From positions 18,835,685 to 18,899,684 of the forward strand of contig OX457044.1 in NCBI GenBank assembly GCA_949752735.1: a stretch of 64,000 nt of DNA, read 5' to 3'. Source of the DNA: Lumbricus terrestris. Taxonomy: Eukaryota; Annelida; Clitellata; Crassiclitellata; Lumbricidae. Position numbers and translations under genes: made by a program. Below, piece by piece: positions 37,401 to 52,400 of the stretch (position 1 is the stretch's first letter; every line of letters begins with the position of its first letter). Under the pieces are notes generated by a model, which searched no databases, had not been told where the DNA came from, and saw only the letters and a list, made by a program, of their open reading frames with translations.

Positions 37401-40400
37401 GAAGGCGCCGGAATGGCTTCTTCAGATGGCAGGGGTAAGTGAAGAGAAGACATCATTGGGTGATGGCATCCGTGATTGTGGGTGGCTTCAGTGTTGCCCC
37501 AAAATGACACCGAGGACACATCTGAGCAGAGAAAAAGAAAAGTAATCTTGAAATTCACTTTAAAAATCAAATAACACGTAATAAGATCGTATCGTAATCT
37601 CGAGACTTCTACAGCGCCCACAAAAGCCAAGTCGCGGGAACCAGCTTAATCACAGATAACCTCACATAGCACTGCAATGCAAAATGGCTCTACATTAATG
37701 AACTGTGTCACCATAATGTCACACAGCAAATTAATTTTCAATTGCAATTTCAATGCTAGAATGCATAAATATGGTAGCATATTTAGAATTTTAGAAAACT
37801 TTATAACAGCAGAAGTCAAGAATTAGTGGCTAACAGCCATGAGAAGGTTATATGCACTGCATAAAAAAATCTATGCAAAGAGTAACAGAATGACGAAAAG
37901 GCAGTATGTGTGGCACTCCAGTAGAGGTCTAAAGGAGGCCCTTATATGCATTTAAGAGATTCTTAAAAGGGGCATAGGGTGGCTTTTATCTCTATTCAGG
38001 GTGAATGCAACTTGAGCCCAGTGAAAAACAGAGGGGTTGTAAATAATGAGCTAAAACTCACGTACAACAATCTGGGAGGTCCTACCCAAGAGGGGAAGGT
38101 TGCCCGGGAGGAAGAAGGAGAGGGATTGCAAGAGGGAGGTCTGGTCTGGGAGGGTTGGGGGGGAGATTGCCCGGGATGGGAAGGATAAGGATTGAATCAG
38201 GTTGTTTAGTGTGAATAGAAGCATGCTTAACAAATGTTCATATAAACCGATATACAGGCACATGCATACATACAACATCTGAACATCTTCGGTCTGTCTT
38301 ATGAAATCGCTAACCTTCCTGTGACTGGATGGCAGAATACGACGGCATTTTCTTTGAACGTCTGCTTGTTCCTGCAGTGGTGTTAAACAGCGGCTGGTCT
38401 AAGAAGCTGACATCCGGCATCGAATGAAGATAGGAAAGTGAACTACCGCTGCTTTCAATATAATCTGCAAACCAATTACAAAGACAATGCTGTACTCACA
38501 CTACAGTACTGCAATGTAATCAAATTAGCCATGCAATAACGGGCTATACTGTCTTCCCATACATTTTAATACACGCTCTTGTCTTTGAAGGGTTAAACAC
38601 ACATGCACAGTGCATGTTAAGGAAAAGAACCATTGTTGAATTCAAATACACTGGTGATATCCCCTAAAGCAAGTAAGTTTGCATGAGTGAGTTTCTAAGT
38701 AAATACACATACTACTGCAACTCTGCACTGTACTCTCTGGTCTCCCCGAATGCATGCTCTCTCCTGTAACTACGACAATACATCAGGCTGCAAGACTGTC
38801 TGCGACTCCCTTACAGAGATCATAATCACACGTGCACTACTGCACTTCATTATCTACATTGGCTTCCACTTATCATTGTTTGGTCAAGATATCAAACAAC
38901 ACCTCAAATTGACATCTTGATGTGACCATGCACTCACTAAAAATTTAATAATAAATATGCAGTAACACAAACAGTATGATATTGTAGCATCACACTGGTC
39001 TACCTGGTACTTGACTGAGATCTAGTCCACTGGTTACTAGTGACATTGGATTTGAGCAGTTCTTCAGTGGAGAAGCAATGACCCGCGGCTGGGCAAGGCA
39101 AGATGGACCTCGAGGCACCCGACTGGAACGGACAGGGGGCTGGTGGATGAGACGTGTTCGAGGTTCGTCAGCGTGAAGCCCAAATGATGTCTCCATACAA
39201 GCCTCATTCACCTCCTTTGTTCCTTCTTTCCTTGCTTGGGAAGTATTCTCCTGTGGTCGGAAATTTAGGTGCACTAAAAAAAATGGAAGAAACAAAATAT
39301 AAACACTTGCAGATATAATTCAGGTGTCACTAAAGCTGCAAAAAAATAGCAGCTTAAGCTACATTGGAAAATATAAATAGACTTACTATTTGGCAAAATA
39401 CAAATATCAAACCAGATATTGCAGCCATTTATTCTGTAAAGTGAAATGACAAATTTGTTAAGATAAAGGGGTCAAAAGAAACAATATTGCAACAGTAACC
39501 TTCTGAAGATTGGCTCCACATTCACATCTTCAAAGTAGTTAATAACTACTACCGAACAAGTTGTAAAAATTAATTACAAGACATAATTTACAGTTACAAT
39601 GTCTAACTTGTAAAATTTTTGATTCTGTAAATACTAGAGTTAGTTAGTTCTGTGAGAAATTAACAAGTCTCACCTAGACTTTTGCAAACAGCTTGGCTCA
39701 GTGACCTTCTGAAGATTGGCTCCACATTCACATCCTCAAAGTAGTTAATAACTGCTTGAAAAACATCCTTTTCAAAACCCGGATATTTTGGAAGACTGCC
39801 TACTGCTTCATGTGGCCCTGGAAAATTCAACATAATTTATGCGATTATAATGCTCAAAAGGTAGTTTTTACCAGTTTTCCATTTAGGCAATTTTGCCCAT
39901 GTCAGCAGCATTTTCATTACAGGAAGAAGGAGTGTTTATCTCATTTCAGTCTTAGGTGATTATCAGTTCATAACATATAACCAAATCTCTACACCACTAA
40001 TAGATTCTATTTAATTTGAAGCAATAATCAAATCTTTACAATTATACCATACAAGCTTGAAGATTAATAGTTATTTTAGATAAATAGTAGAAGCACAGTA
40101 AAACAAGGTAAAGATAAAGCAAATATAAGACTGTCAATGTTACATCAAATACATGCAAAGGACTGCACAGTGCACAGTAAGTAAGGTACTGGTATGCAAA
40201 GTAAGGTGATGATAGCAATCAAAAACCTTAGAACAGTGACTCATAACTTTCTGAGAGCTCTTTCAGTCTGAATATGTATACACCCATAACTAAACAATGC
40301 CATAGGTGGCATGGCTCAACAATGTACTTAACAATGCACCCAAAGTTCTGCGAACATCAACAGCACTGGCAAAAGTCTGATTTATCAACAGTCAATCACC

Positions 40401-43400
40401 ACGCATTCTAAAGACTTGACCATTCTAAAGACAATGTGGACCTGAACAATAGCTTTTTAACTTACAGTGCATAAGACATCTCATTGCAGAATGCAGCCAT
40501 GCTGGGAACGAATCTAGAAGACAAAAGAAATTGTCACTGTAAGAAAAACCAATGGAGCAGCTTAGCATAGACAAAAAGCAGTCCCTTCAGTTAGCCCTGA
40601 AGCAGCTATGGTATGTAGTGCTTAAAATAATTTCAATGTCCAATCCTTGGCTTAATGAGGGCAGCAGGCTAGCCCTCTCCCATGCCATCTCATCTTCTCA
40701 AGAACAGTGTATGGCTGTACATTCCGTCTAATCATAGCTGAGTTGGCTGGGGCATACATATGCAGAACAGAAATCCGAAAAGTTCTGCCCTGGCATGGAT
40801 CTGAACACCCTACCTCTCGACTGACAATCCAGCATGCTAACCATTACACTATCGAGCACTGCCTAGTGCAACACAGGTCAATATACTGTAAGTCAATGTA
40901 AAGCATAAACTTGTGCAAAAAGTGATTTAAAATGCAACACAGAAAGTGAGGCATTCAAAAAGCATAAGGGCATTCCAGGTAAAATCCATATCTCGGAAAC
41001 CGGTTGACCCAAAAATCTAGAATTCTGGTATTGAGCGTTTCTCATTGGGTTCTACCATCTTGCCAAATTTCATCCAAATCCGAGATGGTCATGCTGGAAC
41101 ACTGTGATGATTTGACCTGGAATGACCCATAATGTATAGATAAATCAGTCACTGTAAATAATTGTTCCAAGTCAATAATACCATTCAGTATATATAATGT
41201 TTGCATACATGTGTCCATGGGCTGGGAGGTTTGAATGGTAACACACTAGCATAAAGGGACGTGTGTTTGATGCACACTAGCTCATAAATTTGACTCCGTA
41301 TTCAAATCCTTAGGGGACTATTGCAATATGAGCGGTGTGAAAAATAGAGGGAATTGCAGACTGCCATAAAGTTCAATTCAACTCCTTTTAAACATACTAT
41401 TATCTGTTACTACCATGCCATCTTGGCCCAGTGGTATGGAATGCCTCCCACTTGAGCTGCGCCTGTTCCCTAGATCACTCTCTGACACATTCTATAAGCC
41501 CTTAAAAACTGTTCTGTTTGTCCGTGCAGTAGTTGGGAGCACCTCTGAGTAGTTTCCTTGAAGAGGCGCTATATAAATACTTGATTGAATTAATGAATGT
41601 AATATTACGGCAGGCCTACTTGTCAGATTGAATTAATAAACGAATAGTATTATCATTGCCCAATGCCCACAAAAAAACACATTCTGCAGCCAGACATTTA
41701 TGCAATATACAGATTGACTCAGAGACAGTCAAGAGCCACGTACTTTGACTGTCAATGTCGCAGCTGTTGTCTTCACTGTCAGCACACGTCAAATTGCAAA
41801 ATATGTTTTCATGGTCACCAGGAGCAGGAACATAAAATTCGTTGAGATCATCGACATCCAAGACAATACACAGCCTAGAAAAGAAGGCAGTATCATTTTC
41901 AAAGAATAGCCTTTGCAAAACATTCCACATTGTTGTATTGTATCTAAAATTATTTCACTGCAGTTAGGGAATAACCGGGAAGACATTTTTCTTGCTTGTT
42001 TGCATACATGTAGTATCCTGGCAAGGAAGAATTTCTGAGTCAGGATATTAAGCATGGGGAGTTCACAGTTATGGGACCAGAGCTACAGGGAGCAGGGAGT
42101 TTGCTTGATCTGCAATAATATTCATGCAATACATGACAAGGATGGTTAAGAATACAGCAAAAAAATTGGCAATTGCTTTACTGAAAATTAGCTCAAATAA
42201 GGTAGAAGATAGGGTGAGTACCCGGCCTTCGAGTAAAACAATGTGTTGTGTGAACCCTTAACAAATCACAGTAAAAGTTACCAGAATAGACAATGCACCT
42301 GGACAAGAAGACATGCTAATAATGAAACTCATGCAGTATTAACAATCTAAAAGTGGCACAGATAATCAATGCTGAGCACTTTTAATTAGTTTGATATAGC
42401 ACCAGTGGTGTAGTCAAGGAGCAGTTTCGGGGGTTAAAACCCCCATTGGCTTAGGAAACAAGTTTTTTTAAGGCTATTTACCCACTTAAATAAGAAAAAC
42501 AAAACAATTGCTGGTAGCAACAATTGTTTTTCTTACTTTATTCCTTTTGTTACTTTATTCCCTTTTTATTTACTGTAATACTATTGGGTTGGTGTCAGGA
42601 AGGGCATCCAGTCAGGCCATAAAACTCCCAAAATTACCCCATCATAAATTCTGGGCTACGCCACTGTATAGCACGCACACAGTTGGTGAAACTGAGAACA
42701 GTTTGGAATGTGTCGCATAGTAAAGGGAAGCCTGTTCCAGGTTGTAGGATCAACCACACAGAAGGAACAGCTCTGCATTGTCGCAGGGCGGGTGAAAGGT
42801 ACCATTAAGTCACTGTGGACACAGAGGAGCACAGTGCACATCATCCTGTCCAAGTGAAGGAGGGCAACAAAGTTCAAAATCGTGTCAAATGAAAACAAGC
42901 AAACAAAAATAAGCGCTTGCCTGATTTTGAACTCGGCAAAACATCTCTGCTTTAAGTCATCCTCGCTTATCAAACGTGCAAACGATTTCTTCCATAGACC
43001 CAAAGCAGATCGCATCCCAGTGTTAATCGGTTGCACCGTCCCCTGTTGCCTTACACTTGACGAATTACTCTGCTTCATGTATTTTACCGAATCCTCAACA
43101 ATGACAGCGCCTGATGTCATTTGTCTCTTCTCATCAACTGACTGAGAAAGTGAAGTAACGGCATTCGGTCTGAACGTTTGGAAGTTGAGCGCTTGAATCT
43201 GAGGAAACTCTTCTGAATTGCGATTGGCGACACTGATCGGTCTACGCATGGTAATGAATTCAACAGGTTTAGGGCAAGGCATTGTGTTAACCTGTGTCAG
43301 TGCCCTTCTTTGCTGGGCTCTACAGTGGGAGCTGGCCCCAGTCTCCTCTTTAGCTCTGGGCAGTTTCCAATACAACTGCTGCTGTGCTCCTCTTTCTAAC

Positions 43401-46400
43401 GGCTGCACACGACTCATTTGACGACCAGCATAAATTGAATTCTGAACATCGGACAGAACTGGTATTCTGGGCGACCGCGTCAGCTGCAGCGCACCAAAGA
43501 GACTTTGGTTTTCTTTAAGAGCCGCCGGTGCCGTCTGCTTCACTTGATTGATCTGCCGCAATGGGAGGACGGTCTCTCTGTTCATAACTTTAACTGGAAC
43601 CTCCTCCTTAGCATTGAACTGTCTCATTGGAACATACTCCTCGACAACATTTCTTCTCTTCGGACGAAAATCATCTTGCGGCTGAAACATCACAGAAGAT
43701 TATTGTCTTAAACATCCTAAACCGTTACCAGTACATCAAGTGCTTCAAAGTACGGGAGCATCATCATTATTAACTAGCTTTTTTACCCATCCTAAGATGG
43801 TCTCATTTACAGGGGCATTATGCATAGTTACATCATCGTTTCTGTTTATTTGCATTATTGTTTGACCAGGTCTTGGCAAGTAAAAGTGTGAATTCATGCC
43901 GTGAATGCGCCATGATTTCCATAAAGTTATACAAAAGCCTACTGCGACTTTTGAACAACTTCGCTGGGAATTTCTACTGGCAAAAATCATTATAAAATAC
44001 ATATATATACATACATATATATACATATATAATGTATCTATACATTTATATAGCGCCTCTTGAGAATGAATACATATACAACCTGGAATGGCCTCCCTGT
44101 TACACTGTGCTTATTGCCCATGGATCACTCGACACAATTCCGTCGAAATCTCAAAACTGCCATATTTAGCCGTGGTTGGGAGCACTTCTGAGTAGCCTAC
44201 CTCTGAGAGGTGCTATATCTAGAATCCTAAATATTAATAATAATAAATCTATATATATATATATATATATATAAATCAAATGTGATCTTTACGATGGTGC
44301 TCAATGGAGTTCAGTAGATATAAGTGTAGCGACGTATAACTACGCTACGGGTCGCTAATATTATTTTATTTAATTTTTGATCGATTATGGGGTTTCAGGG
44401 ATCTGATATATTTGTTTTATTTCTGTATTTTTGAGCTGCCTTGTGTGACCTATATTTTAATGTTGATTTGCGCTTGTCACGGGTCACAGCGACCGCTGAC
44501 GTAGGCAGCAGTCGTTGCTGTTCCATTAATTGGTATATGTTCACACGCTCTCAGCGATCGTCGGTCGCTGTCTTCAAAGGCCGTGCCGCTTGCAGTCGAT
44601 GAGGGTAATTAAACTTTCGCACGCTCTCTGAGGTGGTCTGATGATCAGAGTGAGCGAGGAATACAGCCAGACAGACAAGCACAGGCAGGGACACGGATTG
44701 AGAAGGAAACACTGTAGGCGTGTGGGCCTGTGTATGTGTATTTTCGCAAGGTTAAACTGGTGCATCTGTGGTCTACGTGATCAACGGCAGATGACGCTTT
44801 TCAGAAGGAGAGATAGACAGAGAAAGACAGCCACTGCTGGGCAGACGCGGAGATACACAGGAGAGGACACAGGTGGCAGCTGATTTTTGGCGCCTTGGCA
44901 GCTGCTGGTTCGGCGCGCTCGGCTCTTCAGCTGCGCATGCGTAGTAGAGGGACGCTCTCCTTGTCAGGCAGTAATAAAAGAGCAGCGCAACGCTGAGAGG
45001 CACAGTTGCGCACAGGATCTCAGGGCGGTCGGATGTATTGCGGCGGTTGGTAGTTTTAGGCTCGATCAAGTTGGTGAAGCATGGCCAGGATAAGCGCCTG
45101 CTTGCACTAGTTGCGCATACACGGATTTTGTTGTCGATTCATTCTCTCTCGACATGGAGTCGATTTAATAAAAGAGTTTGTTTGTTGCGAGAAATATATC
45201 AGCGTTGTTGCGAGTTTTGCCTTCGCTTTCGCATTGGATCTACTCCTGGATTAATCGGTCAAGGCCTCTCTTCGCCCTGTCACACGGAGTGATTTATCGT
45301 GGGCTTCGAATCGTCAGCGCTCTGCTCTCGTTCTTCGAAATTGTGTTGCGAAGCGGTTGTTCGTATACTTGCCTAAGGGCGTCTTTCTCAAACGGCTTGG
45401 ATACATAGCCGAAATTGTTGTTCATTGCGAGAAATCAGCGTCGGATTTAGCTGATCTTTTCGGGCGTTTCAAACTCGACGCCTTTCTGTGTGTTTCGTCG
45501 TCTTCGTCGCTGTTCTTCGCACACGATCGGCTTTGTCCCTTGTCTTCGGACATAAGGTACGCTTTATTGGGGAATTAATACGATCGGTTATTTAGATATT
45601 TTGGGCTGAACTGAAATTGGCTGTGGGACTTGAGAGTTAATCGGGATTTAATTTAGGTATACTCCGGTTGATAGGTGTTTGCATTGAATTGTTGCATTTG
45701 ATTTTCATTGAATGTCTTTACAAAGGATAGGAACTGATAATTAAACTTACTGACTTTTATGTTTGATTGCTTTGAACATAATTGATGTCAATTGAAGATT
45801 CAATTGATTGTGAATAATAAGAAATATTAATTAAACTTCTGACTTTGATTATTGATGGCTTTGAATGTAACGGATGTGGATTGAATGCTTGATTTGTTAA
45901 TAAGAATAACTACTTCGTTCACTGCTAGCGATATTGATTGTGAGCTATAAAGATAGGAGTCATTTCTATAGCGCTATGGAGGAGTCTAGGCCAGTCACTC
46001 CTGCTCAGCCTTCTAGGCCCCCTTCTTCTATGGAGATATTGCTCGAAGCAATTCAGACTAATGCTAAGTCTACTCATGAGGCGATGTCTTTTATGCAGTC
46101 GTCCATTCATACTAATGCTAAGTCTATTCATGATGCTATGACTTCTATACAGTCGTCTTTGCAACTGAATGCCAGAGAGACGCAAGAGGCGATTGCCACG
46201 GTGGAGTTTAATGTCCTGGCCGTGCAATCAAATGTTGGCGATGCTATTTCCTCAGTGCAATCAAATGTAAGAGAGGAGATCTCGGCTGTAAGAGATAACG
46301 TCAGGGAAGCGCTGACGGAAGTTGTGTCACGATTGGAAAGGCTAGAGGCATCGCCGGTACCCAAGCCTGCTGTGGATTTGAACCCTGGTTACCTCACCGC

Positions 46401-49400
46401 TATTACCACTGCGGACGCGCCATACCACTCGACCATCGGCCTGGAAGAAACTTTGGGTGCTAGGCCCAAAGATTTCACGCAACCTGGTATATTGCGAAGA
46501 AGTGATAGATTGGCTAGTAGGCCGCCAATTTCATATAGGGAGTCCGGCAGTCGAAATAACTGGCCGCCTTTCCATCGTTGGGATTCGAACCCGGAAGTCA
46601 CCTCATCCTGTCCTCCCTCTATCTCTAGAGCTCGTCCACAGCAGCACGCGGCCATATCGAGCGAGGATCCGGAAGTGGCGACTCCGGGGAGGCCGGTAGG
46701 GGCGGGCGTTACAATTGGTCCCAGCCAGTGGGGTCAAATTAGTTCTAGAGATTTTGGCGATGATAGGTTAGAAGAGGAAACTGACTATGCTAGAACAGGC
46801 GAAATGGCAATTTCTTTTGAAAGAAGGAAGGAAAGGGAATTTGCGGATATTGTGGATATAATGTCTGATGATGGTAGTGTAGACATTGAGATCAGCAAGA
46901 TAATGGAATCTAGACCTAAAACTGTTAAAATAATTGATAACAGAATGCATGCAGCACGGCAACCGGAGTTTAGAAATTTTGAAGTGAATAAACCGATCGC
47001 TAATAAATTGTCATGGGAGGGGGGTGATAAGGTCAACCCAGTCCCTTTGGCCTCTTCGTCCCTTCCTCTCGTCGAGTATCCTCGACCGGATCCACAATGG
47101 AGAATTCAAGCGTCGCTCGCAAAGGTCGATCAACAAAGAGTGGAAATGGCACCGAGTCGGGTCGACTTTACACAACCAGCGTCGGTAATGCCGACCTATC
47201 AGTCAATGCCTGACTGCGTCCTCGACGGTCGTGCAACGTCGACCATGGTTGGTCGAGACTACGCTCGACCCGACCTTCCTCCTGGACCAGCGGCGATGGC
47301 AACGGTCGACTGGATGCAACCATACGCTCGACCCGACCATTCAAACATGCCGTGGAGGTATGCCCCGACTTACACTCCGAGCGCTTTCTACGGTAGCAGC
47401 GACAACCGGGTTTGGGTCGACCCGCCTCGCTGTCTCGACCCGCTTCGACCAAGCGACGCCGTCTTTCCTCGGTGGCCAACGGTCGTGGAATCGGCGAGGA
47501 TGAGTTCGTGCCTCGGCGCGCAAAACTTCGGATTTAGCCGTGATGCCGAACTACCGCGATGTCAGGCGGTAATAAAGTCGACACCTCTGGATAGAAATGA
47601 AACGACGGGCGATGATAAAGCGACGTCTGCGGTTGGTGAAACGAGAGCACGGACGTCTACCAACGCTTCAGTCGGCCCTATTAAAGTTGTCCCGACGACC
47701 ACCGTCGCAACGCAAACGACCGGCGACTGGGAGCTACCGTCGATCAGTTCAAAGGGAACAGTCAAAGAAACTGAACCGACCGCGTCTGCAACAGCTAAAG
47801 AGGGCGAGGTTAAACAGTCATCGACTTCTCCTCCTAAGCCAACACAATTCCTGAAACTCGGGTCTTTTAGCGGAAAGACGGACGTTGAAACATTCTTACG
47901 AAAATTCTCCGTGTGCGCCAGGAATAACCGATGGACGGACGAGGAGAGGTTGAACCAATTAGTAGTCTCATTGGTTGAACCGGCGACTCATTTGCTGAGC
48001 GAGTCGAACGCAGATAGCCTGGACACTTGGACGGCTTTGGTCCAGCGACTTCGTGAACGATACGGCAACGCTGAACAACAAGCCCTGTTCCAAACGCAGC
48101 TAAGCACCAGGAAACAGAAAGTCGACGAGGATATGGGCGTCCTGGTGGACGACATCCGACGTCTCTCCACGCGAGCCTATCCGGGTTCCTCGACGGCTCA
48201 CAGCGAAGCAATTGCTGTTCGGGCATTCTTGGATGCCCTGAGAGATAGAACGCTTGCTCTGAAAATCCGAGAGCGAGAACCGAAATCCCTCGACGAAGCC
48301 TACAAGGTAGCGATGCGATTGGACGGCTATCAGAAAGCAGAGGCCGGCGGCCATGAACAACAAGACCGACGACACGGCCGTGTCAACGCAATTAAAGAAC
48401 AGGAAGAAGAGTCGAAAGTAAAGGATCTGGAACGGCGGATGGAGCAAATGAGGAGACAAGTGGAGCGACTAGAGAAGGAGCGACAATCCGTTTCGGCGCC
48501 ACAATACAGAGACAACAATCGCGGGCCGTGGAGAGGTCAGAACGGGTCAACAAGAAATGAATGGTCGAATAACAATGGAAGTTATGGACGGGGAACTCCG
48601 CGATGTTTCCTGTGTCATCGGCTCGGTCATTTGAGCTCGGCGTGCAGACTTCGGCCATATGTGGAAACAGAAACGGAAGCAGGACCTTCCGCGCGCCGAT
48701 GCTTCGAGTGTTCTGCGACGGACCACATAGCGCGCCTCTGTCCTCTTCGACAACAGCAGCAGGCTCCACCTAGCGACAACCTTGGACAACCTGTGGGCGA
48801 TAACCACGACAACCCCAGTGTTGGTCGTGTGTTCGCTGTTCGGTCCGCTCCAGCGCCGAGCAGGGACCAGCGGAACGGGCAGAACCAGGAGCGTCGGTCT
48901 CGGATGTCGCCATCATCGACGAGGAGGCGAGATGGTGACCGGAACTTGCAAAATGAGGAGCGCCGCTGTTTCTACTGTGACGACCCCTCCCACCTCCTGC
49001 GGGAATGTCCGCTCCGCAATGGGTCTTCCGACGACCACCACTGGCGATCGCTGGGTGAAACGACAGGAAGTCGTCCGCCTGAGAACTTCACGTCAGCTGG
49101 GTAACTCTGTTAAATGACCGCTTAATTTGCGGCCATTTTGAATGCAGGAAGCTTCTGTAACACTGTTTTATTTTGATTTTGATGAATACATTTTTGATTT
49201 ACATGTGGAAGGCTTTACATGTGTGTGTTACTGTGTAAATAACTGAATTTTTACATCGTATATTGTGCATTCATATGTGTATTGCATAGTATTAATATTT
49301 GTATTGCCTTGCATTGTACTTCAGCGATGGACAATTTTATTATTGCCTCTGCTGTAGACAGAAAACTGGACTGTCATTGCCTGCATTGCGCTATATAAAT

Positions 49401-52400
49401 ATTGGTTTTACCTGTTGATGTATATATAAGGTTGCCTATTTTAGTTAAGGCCATTGATGACGATTATGTGACCTTGAACTTAGACTTGCAGTGGAATTAG
49501 CCATGATGATGTGATTATGTGATATTATGACCTGCGGTGAAATAGTAGGCCTATATGTTTCTGAGTTAATGCTCGGAGGGGAAATTTGCATTAGGCCTAT
49601 ATTCCGCTTTATCTACAATCTGATTTATGAAAAATAATTTTAAGAGATTTGCACAGTTAAATTTTAATGCTCCTAATTTCTGTGGTAGTGTTTTTATATT
49701 CGTAACTATTGTCATCGTATATATATAATTGTATAGAGGCATGTTAATTAATTTCAGTGAGGCGCTGAATGAATGCTTTGAGGCCCATATAGCGCTTATC
49801 TGCAATCTGTCGGGATTAGGCCTATATATATATGGTTTACCCTGAGGATAGGCCCATACTATTCTGAGGATTTGAAGACAAATTTCGGCATTTTATATCA
49901 ATTAGGATGATAGGCCTACTTGTTTTAATAGCCTAGCGCGGAGGAATAGGCGATAATTTAGTTATGCTGTGTAATTTTTGCATTAGGCCTAGTTTTGCGG
50001 TTTTGCCTGATTCCGCCTGCAATGGAATTATATGATTAAACTGGTTGCCTAATAATATTTATTAGGACTAGGCATAAAATAATTAGGAGCTCTGTCTGTG
50101 CGAGAAATGAGGTTGGCCTAAATGATTTTGTAGCATTGGATTTAATATTATTATTAATCTTGTGTAGATTTATATTTGGATCAGTGGATCAATGATGACC
50201 TAATTTTGAGTCTGCAAATTAGGCCTAATCTAGTGCACGACAACGTGACCTCCGACGCTGCCCGACGCCTGAGAACAGGGCGATTTAGTTGATGTTGCTG
50301 GCCGCTTAGAATCTCACGGCTTCTACAGATTCAGTTGTAGAGAGAGTGGGGATAGCGACAGCGTAGTCCGTGGGACACATCAAAGGCAGTGATAATTATT
50401 GCTCGTCGTGGATGGACCGACGGAAGGATAAGTAACGTCGTTAAAATTATTATGGGACTATATAATCATGATTTGATAGTAGGCCTAGATTTGAAGGTTG
50501 ATAGTTAATACAGGCGCCAGATATGTGGTAGGCCTAATTTCTATCCTACTTTTATGAGCGCTAATTAGGCCTAACTTTGTGCAGGTCAGCGCGACCTTAG
50601 TCGTACGATGCACTTTAACCTACATGTAAAAGGATCATGTTTAGTTGCCTAATTCTCACGGTTAGACGCACGCTGTAGATGCATGGCGTGGGGAAATAGG
50701 TACTGAGTCGACGCATCAACGCGGCGATTATTATCGACCGATGATTTTCCCAGGCGCTGACGCGTGTGTGGCCTGATGCATGTGCTAATAATAGACTGCC
50801 TGAAGGATGATGCAAATGCATAAGATAGACTAAAGTGGCCTAACTGTTGATTTGTGCTTTAGACTAAGATCTCATATTAAAATCATGATAATCTTTTTAG
50901 GCCTATGATTTTTATGGTTACGCTGTATCGTGAAAGACGATTACACAGTGTGACTGTTCTGTAACGTTAATTGCAGTAATATGTTACGGTGACCTAATTA
51001 AGTTCTTATTGTTCTGTGCATAATCGGTTGCATTTTTAATAAATAAGTAGGCCTACTGAAAAATGCTATGAAAAGAGCGGCTTATTAGGCTGAAGTTAGG
51101 CTTAGTCTTTTGCGGTAAACTTTGATGGGGAGCCTACGGATAGTTATAATGAGCATTGGCCTTTGGAGACTTAAGCTGTGTGTGTAGTCTCAGGTAATTT
51201 GCTATGATAGCACCGTTGTTAATGGGATTAGAGACTTAGGTTTAACTGCTTAGATGAGTCTTTAAATGTAGACGTTTGCCTACAGTGAAATGCCTAAAGA
51301 AGTCTCGATGGTAAAGGCCATGGGTGGCCTATTAATCAGATGACCTGTTGTAAAGGTAACGAAGGTCTAGTGGTTTTTGTGGCTGTCCCGTGGGTTCTTA
51401 AGTCAATGCTTGCCGTGGAGGACTTTGTGCTTAACTAAACTCAAGGAGACCTATATATAGAATTGCTTTTGAGCTTTACTGAACTATTAGCGATGGAGCT
51501 ATATAATTATAATAATAATAAATGTTTCTTTCGCTTGAACTGACATTTAACGCTAAAATGTGAACTTTCTGATGCTTACGTTGAGGACTGTTCGTTGCAT
51601 ATATTTTTAATTCTTGCATTTGAATCATTGATGTAAAAATTGGAGTATGGCCTTACTAACATTTCAGGATCCATTTTTCCAATTAAAAGGATCCTGAAAT
51701 CAGGGAGGGCCGAGAATAGTGTAGCGACGTATAACTACGCTACGGGTCGCTAATATTATTTTATTTAATTTTTGATCGATTATGGGGTTTCAGGGATCTG
51801 ATATATTTGTTTTATTTCTGTATTTTTGAGCTGCCTTGTGTGACCTATATTTTAATGTTGATTTGCGCTTGTCACGGGTCACAGCGACCGCTGACGTAGG
51901 CAGCAGTCGTTGCTGTTCCATTAATTGGTATATGTTCACACGCTCTCAGCGATCGTCGGTCGCTGTCTTCAAAGGCCGTGCCGCTTGCAGTCGATGAGGG
52001 TAATTAAACTTTCGCACGCTCTCTGAGGTGGTCTGATGATCAGAGTGAGCGAGGAATACAGCCAGACAGACAAGCACAGGCAGGGACACGGATTGAGAAG
52101 GAAACACTGTAGGCGTGTGGGCCTGTGTATGTGTATTTTCGCAAGGTTAAACTGGTGCATCTGTGGTCTACGTGATCAACGGCAGATGACGCTTTTCAGA
52201 AGGAGAGATAGACAGAGAAAGACAGCCACTGCTGGGCAGACGCGGAGATACACAGGAGAGGACACAGGTGGCAGCTGATTTTTGGCGCCTTGGCAGCTGC
52301 TGGTTCGGCGCGCTCGGCTCTTCAGCTGCGCATGCGTAGTAGAGGGACGCTCTCCTTGTCAGGCAGTAATAAAAGAGCAGCGCAACGCTGAGAGGCACAG

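Noticed and set aside
42656..42920. Extension of the DEPDC1 exon frame to 345 codons
   Set aside because: The frame beyond 42921 loses DEPDC1-like composition and runs into a MITE; a GC donor at 42921 joins in exact phase to the next exon.
49105..51660. Hidden pol region of the LTR element
   Set aside because: I looked for the RT box, the protease D-T/S-G triad and integrase HHCC or DDE spacing in all frames and saw none; open frames are under about 80 codons.
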